This document shows positions 58,100-64,000 of a DNA stretch of 64,000 bases, piece after piece. The stretch is from positions 930,001-994,000 of the forward strand of contig NW_026570239.1 in NCBI RefSeq assembly GCF_019649055.1. The letters run 5' to 3'. Numbering within the stretch: position 1 is the first letter of the stretch; every line of letters begins with the position of its first letter. This DNA comes from Paramacrobiotus metropolitanus. Lineage: Eukaryota; Tardigrada; Eutardigrada; Parachela; Macrobiotidae. The notes beneath the pieces were generated by a model that saw only the letters and a program-made list of their open reading frames with translations, did not search any database and was not told the DNA's origin. A program made the position numbers and the translations under genes.

Positions 58100-59030
58100 A
58101 AATGTTCCATGGCTACGTTGAATTGCGTAGCATGCCAATTTCTGCTGACAACCGATAACACGATGCGCATTTCATGGTGAAATTAAAAACACTACGCTTT
58201 CTAATCGGCCAGAAGTGAGCAATTTTAGCTTTCCACTTGTGTACAAATACCGTGTTTTGTTGGGCGACCTGAGATGCTTTCATATCAATAATTTTACGCG
58301 TGAACTAGCTGCAACACTAAGAATCTTCTGGTAGCAATGCCTTAACTTTTTAAAACGTTAAGCGCTTGTAGGTTTAGATTACGGTATTGTTGTATGTGCA
58401 TCTTGCAGTTTATTAGTGATTATTTGCTGTTCGCGTATTTATTATTTCTTACATTTATGCATAAAAAATATCGGGCTGTGTGTTTTACCTTGTTTTTTTC
58501 GCAGAGAAATTTTGTTTTTCGTCTTACCATGGACGAGACGTTGCGGCTTGCAAAGCCGGCAGGAATCAGCGTACACAATCTAGCTTATTAAAAAAATGCT
58601 ACTGCAGCATCTCAGCTTGGCTTAAACATGCGCTTCGAGGATTTTCGAACTCTATAGGTTGTAAAAGGATGCAAGATCACGAGTAATCTACGATTACGAT
58701 ACCAGAAGTCAGAAACCCCAGATCACTGTGCGGCCAGGACAAATTTATAAGAACATCTTGTACGAGCCATAGAAGAACAGCAAATAAAATCAGGTTTAGA
58801 AAATACAGGACGCGCAGCTTCCGATAAACGTCCACAGCCATGCAGCACTCACGGTAAGCTAGTAAGAACGTTAGCCAAAACATAGTAAACCGCTTTGACA
58901 ACACTGCGTCCCCTTAACATATCAATAAAAATTCAGCCAGTTTTCGCTTTTGCAATGGATTGGGGAAACTCGGCATCCTCATCCGAAACATAATTCATTA
59001 GACGCGGTGAATTTTTCGAGCTTCTCCGGT
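58100..59030. other. 3' flank between array units
   Basis: This holds unit-derived sequence and short open frames (58394–58591, 58677–58904 minus) without support. No separate gene is called. Confidence 0.45.
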
Positions 59031-59561
59031 GTAGACAAGATTATTGGAAACTCTACCTATTGTTCCGCTTGGTGGCATTGAACGGTTCGACTGCCTCTTC
59101 TCGATAAGTCACTGCAGTATATTAGGTTGCGAAACGAGAGCCAAGTTTATGGCAGTCGGCATGGCTGTGTGTTTATTTGGCTCGGCTGCGTGCTGAACAA
59201 ACAGCTTCTATGAATCAATCCCTTTAGTAAACATTTAAGAAACCGCTGTAGCAAGCACCGTCTCCGGAAATCCCTCTTGTAGCGCTGTTCGGTTGCGTGG
59301 AATTACCGATTTCCTGTCCTCGATGCCGCTGTGCTACGTCAGCGCACCAGCTCAGAGGAGGAATTGTGGAAACAACAAATATGGCTGCTTGTTTCTAGAC
59401 AGGAGAGACTGCTTTATCAAATAACAACCATCGCCTTCCTACAACGCGGAAACCGCTTTATAAATCCGCTTTGGACACCTATTTTCATACTGTCATCTAT
59501 TGAGACCGTATCCCTTGTAGTTGAGACCGTTTTTCGAACCAGTACCAAAATTCGTTTAACG

Positions 59562-60393
59562 ATGGCTCGGAAGGATGCTCGTGGACAGCATAGTCCAAAC
59601 GCCGAAAATTTGGAAAACACGGTGGCTACCCGGCCTACCCCGAATGATGGGGGTGTGCTTCATCCAGATGTTTATAGCAAACTGGTTAGCCACACCGAAA
59701 ACATAAATCTATGGGCGGCAACGGTCAGTCGTTATACTGCTGTCTTTCTCCTTCTGGCGGCCCTAAGGATCCCATGCGATACCATCAGTGCCCTGACTAG
59801 CAGGGTCTACGCGTTTCCCCATGAGGTATGCGTGTGCGCTTTAATAGGGTAATAAGTAATCAGAGCTCTGATTAAGCCAGCGCTGACGTAGTAAAAAGGC
59901 AATAAACTGCTTTCAGTAGAAGTAGTACAGATAGTAGTGCAACGATCGTTATTATAAATCTTGGTAGCCGGAAGAAACGCGTTTTCGAAAACGGACGGAA
60001 TATCTGCTGATGAACGTCGCATTACCCGGGATCGTGTATTGGGTGATTTCTATTCTGGCGCTGTGCTGCGCCCGGCAGATTGCTACAAAAGCTCAGGAAG
60101 TACGGCAAAATCCGCGGTCGTTCATCGAGAGCGAAGCCGTACGTCAACAGCTCGTGGACGCCTGCAGCCAACTGCGCTTCGTCTCTTTACCCATTGCGGT
60201 CGGTCCGATGCTGACCTTTTTTGAGGATGTTTTTCTTATCGGCGTCAATGTCTACTTGGGAAAGGAATTCTACGCTCACATGAAGGATAATCGTCTTTCC
60301 TGGTGGCTGGATCTCGGGCAAGTCTTCTTCTGGGGTTGGTGGGAACGTTTGGTTACGAGCCTGGAGAAGGCCGTTGATGGCCAGTATCCGTAA
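59562..60393 (+). CDS. Multi-pass membrane protein family, copy 3
   Basis: Exons 59562–59825 and 59968–60393 (GAG|GTATGC donor, TTGGTAG acceptor, phase 0) encode 229 residues beginning MARKDARGQHSPNAEN. Helices: about residues 59–80 (YTAVFLLLAALRI), 100–125 (IVYWVISILALCC), 150–178 (VSLPIAVGPMLTFFEDVFLI) and the tryptophan-rich WWLDLGQVFFWGWWERL. The loop NPRSFIESEAVRQQLVDAC and ending EKAVDGQYP match the other copies. The frame stays open for 77 codons upstream of the conserved ATG (WKQQIWLLVSRQERLLYQ), so an N-terminal extension is possible; copies 2 and 4 do not share it. This is the intact counterpart of pseudogene copy 1. Confidence 0.82.
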
Positions 60394-60399
60394 TTCGAA

Positions 60400-61045
60400 G
60401 CGGAGACCGTAGCCATGGTGGATCCGAGCGTGCTCGCCCAGTCTCTACTTAAAACCGAAGACAAGAGGTGCAGACCATGGTGACACGCAAGGGTTTTCAA
60501 CTGTCAACAGGTGAACCATAATCCATTTTTGTTTGCACTTGTGTATGGAATACTACGGATACAGTGTTCAGTACCACAATCATAGACATGATAATATTTA
60601 ATCAAAGAGCAACCCCACATATCATCGGCTCCCCTAGTCATATTTTTACTCGTAAGCGAGTATAATACGTAAGTGATATTCTGTAATTTCTGTTAGCAGT
60701 TCCTGCATCGTTCTATAACATTAAGCGCTCATTTTCGGGATTCGTATTCATATTTTCGAATAAGTCTAAAGACTTATTAACTGGCACATGTGCTTCTTAC
60801 AGTTTACGCGTAATCGTAATCCAAGTTTAATTAATCCGAATCTAAGGTTCAGCGCGGGCCTTTACGCGTAGTTACTTGTTGTTACCCATTTACCCGTCAA
60901 AAATGTCGTGCTGGCGGTGCTGCATGTACTAATTCATGCGGTAGTTTTGTTCAGTTAAATAAACAACGGTGGTTCAGTAAGATTTCTTTTCACTGAGATG
61001 TTAAGTGATAATAGTCATCCATTCCTTGTTAAAATTACTGTATAA
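60400..61045. other. 3' flank of membrane gene copy 3
   Basis: This is unit sequence shared with 35690–36225 (ATATCATCGGCTCCCCTAGT). No gene. Confidence 0.6.
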
Positions 61046-61049
61046 AAGT

Positions 61050-61395
61050 ATTTGGTGTATTATTCTCTACCGCTTCGCAGCGGTTTCATCTTGTTTCCAC
61101 TGCCAGCTGCTGGCATTGTAGATTATGATCGTTCCGAGAAACTACAACAGGGTATAGACTCGGCAACAGCGTGTATCCACGTACTGGTTCCCGGCATGAT
61201 TCGTTCTATTCCCCGTTGTTCCACGACATCCAGCGGCTGGTCGCCAAAAAACGGCCATGCTACAACTGGCACTCCATATGACGCCGCTTCCAGCGTACTA
61301 TATACCATCAATGGCTGATGAATACACCGATTGCCGTATGCGCTAGGACGGCTTTTTGTGGCACCCACGGGACGATCATTATATGTCACACAGAT
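61050..61395 (-). pseudogene. UDP-glycosyltransferase C-terminal fragment, copy 2
   Basis: This duplicates the remnant at 36230–36575. The minus strand carries WVPQKAVLAHTAIGVFISH, then a stop where the first copy has CG. In another frame it continues STLEAASYGVPVVAWPFFGD, QPLDVVEQRG. The GVPVVAWPFFGDQ segment is the second half of the donor-binding signature. The frame break inside the signature and lack of any other UGT part mark it as a remnant copied with the block. Confidence 0.75.
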
Positions 61396-61599
61396 ACAAG
61401 TTAATTAAAGTATGTATTAGAATCCTTTAGAATTTCCCACAATTTTTCTCTCGCACTGAAGACTCCATTCCTAGCGAAAAAAATTACATGACTGATGATA
61501 CCAGTTTCTTTACATGCACCGAAACTTCTGCTTTCCCACATTTTCAGACACTTTATTTTCATTGTTTTGTAAGGTTTCGTATTCAGAGATTTCGTTTGC

Positions 61600-61730
61600 C
61601 TGGGCGTGAAATCCGTCTGCACGCCCAACATTAGTGGGAGATTTAGTTACTTAAAATGATTTCGGAAAAGTTTAAGTGCATGCAGGTGAACCGAAAAATG
61701 TGATGTTTCAAATGAGCGTCTTGCACGGAT
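61600..61730. repeat. Dispersed repeat, copy 4
   Basis: Near-identical to 36785–36925 (GGCGTGAAATCCGTCTGCAC, TGCAGGTGAACCGAAAAATG), duplicated with the block. Confidence 0.6.
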
Positions 61731-62303
61731 CTCTCATACATCAAGATTTTATCCTTGATAGCTGTTCACAATACAATTTTATCCTTGATAGCGGTCCACA
61801 TTCCTTGTTGAAGCCATGCACTCAATTTACATTGAGGAACGACAGCAGAGTTGTTGATATTCGGCATGGCTGTATATTTATTTGGCTCAGCTGCATATTG
61901 AACAAGCAGCCGCTATGCAACGATCCTTTTATTAAACAGTTCAAGTATTGCTACAGCAGACACCTGCACAACGCTTTGCGCAAATCCCGCTTGTAACATC
62001 GATCGATGGCATGGCATTACCGATTTCCTGTCATCGATGCCGTTTAGCTGCGTCTGCACTTCAGCTCAGAAGAGGCATTAAGCAAACAGCAATTATGGCT
62101 GCATATTTTTAGACAAGAGTAAACTGCTTTAGCAACCATCGCTCGCGCACAAAGCAAAAACCGCAACCTTAAAAATATACTTTCGACAACTGCTGCGGCT
62201 TTTTTTCTTCTAAAACTCTATTTCACTCCCTCTTCGTTTATATCGTTCTCGAAACCGGTACCTTAGTTCGTATTGACTGTAATCACAGTAATTTTATTTA
62301 ACG

Positions 62304-63213
62304 ATGGTTCGGAAGGATGCTCGTGGGCAACATAGCCCGAAACTCGAAAATTCGTACGGCGCGGTGACTGCCGCGAGTGATCGGGGAGCGATCGATCCAG
62401 ATGCGTACAGCAAACTGGTGAGCCACATTGAAAACATACACCAGTGGGCGGAAACGGTCATTCGTCAAACTGTAGCCCTTCTAGTTCTAATGGTCCTCAG
62501 GATACCATTAGATACTTTCAGCGCCATGGGTGGTATAACCTATGCCTCCTACGCGCTTCTTAATGAGGTAAGAGTGTGCGTTTGACTCCGGTGAAAAGAT
62601 TTTCTACGTAACTGTCGTAAAAAAACTGCCGGGAATCTAGAGCAGCATTAGGCAATACTTCGGGGAGAATACCTTCCACAGGTTTCCGTTCTGTCCCCTG
62701 TCTCGTGTTAATATCTTGACCTCGTACGAAAGTAATGAATCATTTCGTACTAGTAGAGCGATGACCATGCGCTAAAAATCCTTGTAGTCGGAAGACACGC
62801 GTTTCCGAAAACGCGCGATGTACCTGCTGAATGCCGTTGCAGTTCCTGGGATCGTCTACTGCGGGAGTGCCATCGGAGCGCTGCACTACGCCCGGCGGAT
62901 CATTACACTCTCTCAGGAAGTTCGCCGAAATCCATCGTCGTTCATCGGGAGCGAAGCCGTACGTCAGCAGATCGTTGATACCTGTACCGCAATGCGCTTC
63001 TGCACAACCCTGATTATTATCGGTCCCATGATGGACTCTTTGTTGGATTTGGGAGTTATCGGCGTTAATGTCTACCGGAAAAATGAATTCTACATCCTTC
63101 TGAGTGATAATCGTCTTAGCTGGTGGCTGAATGTCGGGCAGATATTTGCCTGGAGTTGGTGGAAGCGGTTGACTTCGCGCTTCAAGAATGCCGTTGAGGG
63201 CGAATACCTGTAG
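62304..63213 (+). CDS. Multi-pass membrane protein family, copy 4
   Basis: Exons 62304–62567 and 62788–63213 join in phase 0 (AATGAG|GTAAGA donor, CTTGTAG acceptor) to give 229 residues. The start is MVRKDARGQHSPKLEN. Hydrophobic segments occur near residues 56–78 (TVALLVLMVLRIPL), 98–122 (YLLNAVAVPGIVYCG), 150–178 (FCTTLIIIGPMMDSLLDLGV) and the tryptophan-rich WWLNVGQIFAWSWWKRL. The loop reads NPSSFIGSEAVRQQIVD and the tail NAVEGEYL. It is the most divergent intact copy yet has equal exon lengths, which argues that the protein is maintained. The upstream frame is closed, supporting the MVRKD start. Function unknown. Confidence 0.82.
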
Positions 63214-63214
63214 A

Positions 63215-63685
63215 ACGAAATGGAGACAATGGCCACGGTAGATCCCCGAGTATGCGCCCCATTTCTCCTGACAGCAAAAAACATGATGCGCAGTTCATGG
63301 TAAAACACTAAGCATTCCATTTGGCAAGAAGTTAGCATTTTAATTATTCACCAGTGTTCAGAACTTCAGATACAGTGTTTCGTAGGGAACTGAGACTGCT
63401 CCAATAGTAAACACTAACAGTATTATTTTAACCCGTATGCGAGCTGTAACACTATTTCAGCATGCATCCTCTGGTAGCAGCACTTTACCGTTTCTTGATT
63501 AATTTATTGGTATATGTGCTTTTTGCAATAAGTAGTCCTTCGTGCATTTACTGCTTAGTATTTACGCATCAGAAATGTCGTGCTGCATATACTAATCAAC
63601 TACAGAGATATTTTTGTCCAGTTAAATAAGCGGCGTTGGCTCGATCAGGCCTCTTTATTCCCCGAGATTGCTAAGTGATAATAAT
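63215..63685. other. 3' flank of membrane gene copy 4
   Basis: This matches the 3' parts of other units (CAGTTAAATAA, AAGTGATAATAATC) until a foldback-type repeat begins near 63690. No gene. Confidence 0.5.
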
Positions 63686-63689
63686 CGTC

Positions 63690-64000
63690 TGGTGGATCGT
63701 GACAACCCAAGTGGTCGCAGGACATTTCATCCTGAGACATTTCGTCGCAGTGACATTTCGTTTTCGGACAACTTGTTTCGCAGCTGATTTACTGGGCGAC
63801 ATCAAGAGAGGCGCGACTTTGGGAGTCGGAAGCTTATCGAGTGCTTTACGAAAACGGTGACCATCTACCACAAAAACAAATTGTCCTCAGACGAATTGTC
63901 ATAAAACCAAATGTCCGGCCCTAGTTGTCTCACGACGAATGGTCCACATGTTCAACTGAATTGCCCCACGGCCAAACGTCCCGCGACGGCGTGTCGCACA
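63690..64000. mobile_element. Foldback-type repeat running to the window end
   Basis: GGACATTTCATCCTGAGACA and ACATTTCGTCGCAGTGACAT on the left face AAATTGTCCTCAGACGAATT and AAACCAAATGTCCGGCC on the right, around a core of about 100 bp (63785–63885). The units resemble the GACATTTCG arms of the element at 51783–52281. The right end and any target duplication lie outside the window. Confidence 0.7.

Larger units (their letters stand above)
56450..63685. repeat. Tandem array of membrane-protein gene units
   Basis: Three head-to-tail units begin with related upstream sequence at about 56610, 59040 and 61800, sharing GGCTGTGTGT(T)TTTGGCTC, TGAACAAACAGC and CCCTTTAGT. Each contains one two-exon gene and a 3' flank with AGTTAAATAA and AAGTGATAATA. 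Unit length varies from about 2 to 2.8 kb. A fourth unit and the start of another lie at 34669–37092. Confidence 0.83.

Overview
This is a eukaryotic, almost certainly metazoan, window. Genes are split by short GT–AG introns, gene density is low, and much of the sequence is duplicated blocks and short terminal-inverted-repeat elements. The F-box family with a WW-rich N-terminal region, the secreted cysteine-rich family and a UDP-glycosyltransferase (UGT) motif of the plant/bacterial type make me suspect a tardigrade. That is an impression from memory, not a proof; no rRNA, tRNA or housekeeping gene is visible to settle it.

Layout. 1–1.17 kb is a tandem array of about 74-bp units. 2–10.3 kb holds three copies of a unit carrying a small secreted cysteine-rich gene: one remnant and two intact two-exon genes with TATA boxes. 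Several transposon-like elements lie between them. 11–18.8 kb holds two paralogues of an F-box gene. The first is a pseudogene, split by a 931-bp foldback element with a 9-bp target duplication and then internally deleted; the second looks intact over four exons apart from one frame change shared by both. 20.2–31.6 kb is a large inverted duplication of an LRR secreted-protein gene and an unrecognised multi-exon, heavily N-glycosylated ectodomain gene. The right arm keeps the better copy of the second gene, the left arm the better LRR copy. 32.9–34.7 kb is a retrotransposon fragment split by another element with a 9-bp target duplication.

34.7–37.1 kb repeats a block found again at 59.3–61.9 kb. 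It contains an unrecognised two-exon multi-pass membrane protein gene and a UGT pseudogene fragment. 39.4–42.5 kb is a 3-kb imperfect palindrome flanked by TA. 46.5–47.9 kb is a 107-bp satellite interrupted by a retrotransposon fragment. 48.8–51.5 kb is a minus-strand gene joining a stonustoxin-like N-terminal region, an FN3 domain and a GH16/LamG-like C-terminal region, with one in-frame stop. 54.2–54.9 kb is the best endonuclease-like retrotransposon C-terminus. 56.4–63.7 kb is a tandem array with three apparently intact copies of the membrane-protein gene. The window ends in a foldback-type repeat.

Two themes stand out. One is repeated local duplication, tandem and inverted, of lineage-specific gene families followed by decay. 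The other is a set of palindromic elements that share 9-bp target duplications but have unrelated arms. No operon-like or defence-island organisation was seen. Exon joins were judged from splice consensus, phase and agreement between paralogous copies; no transcript data were available.
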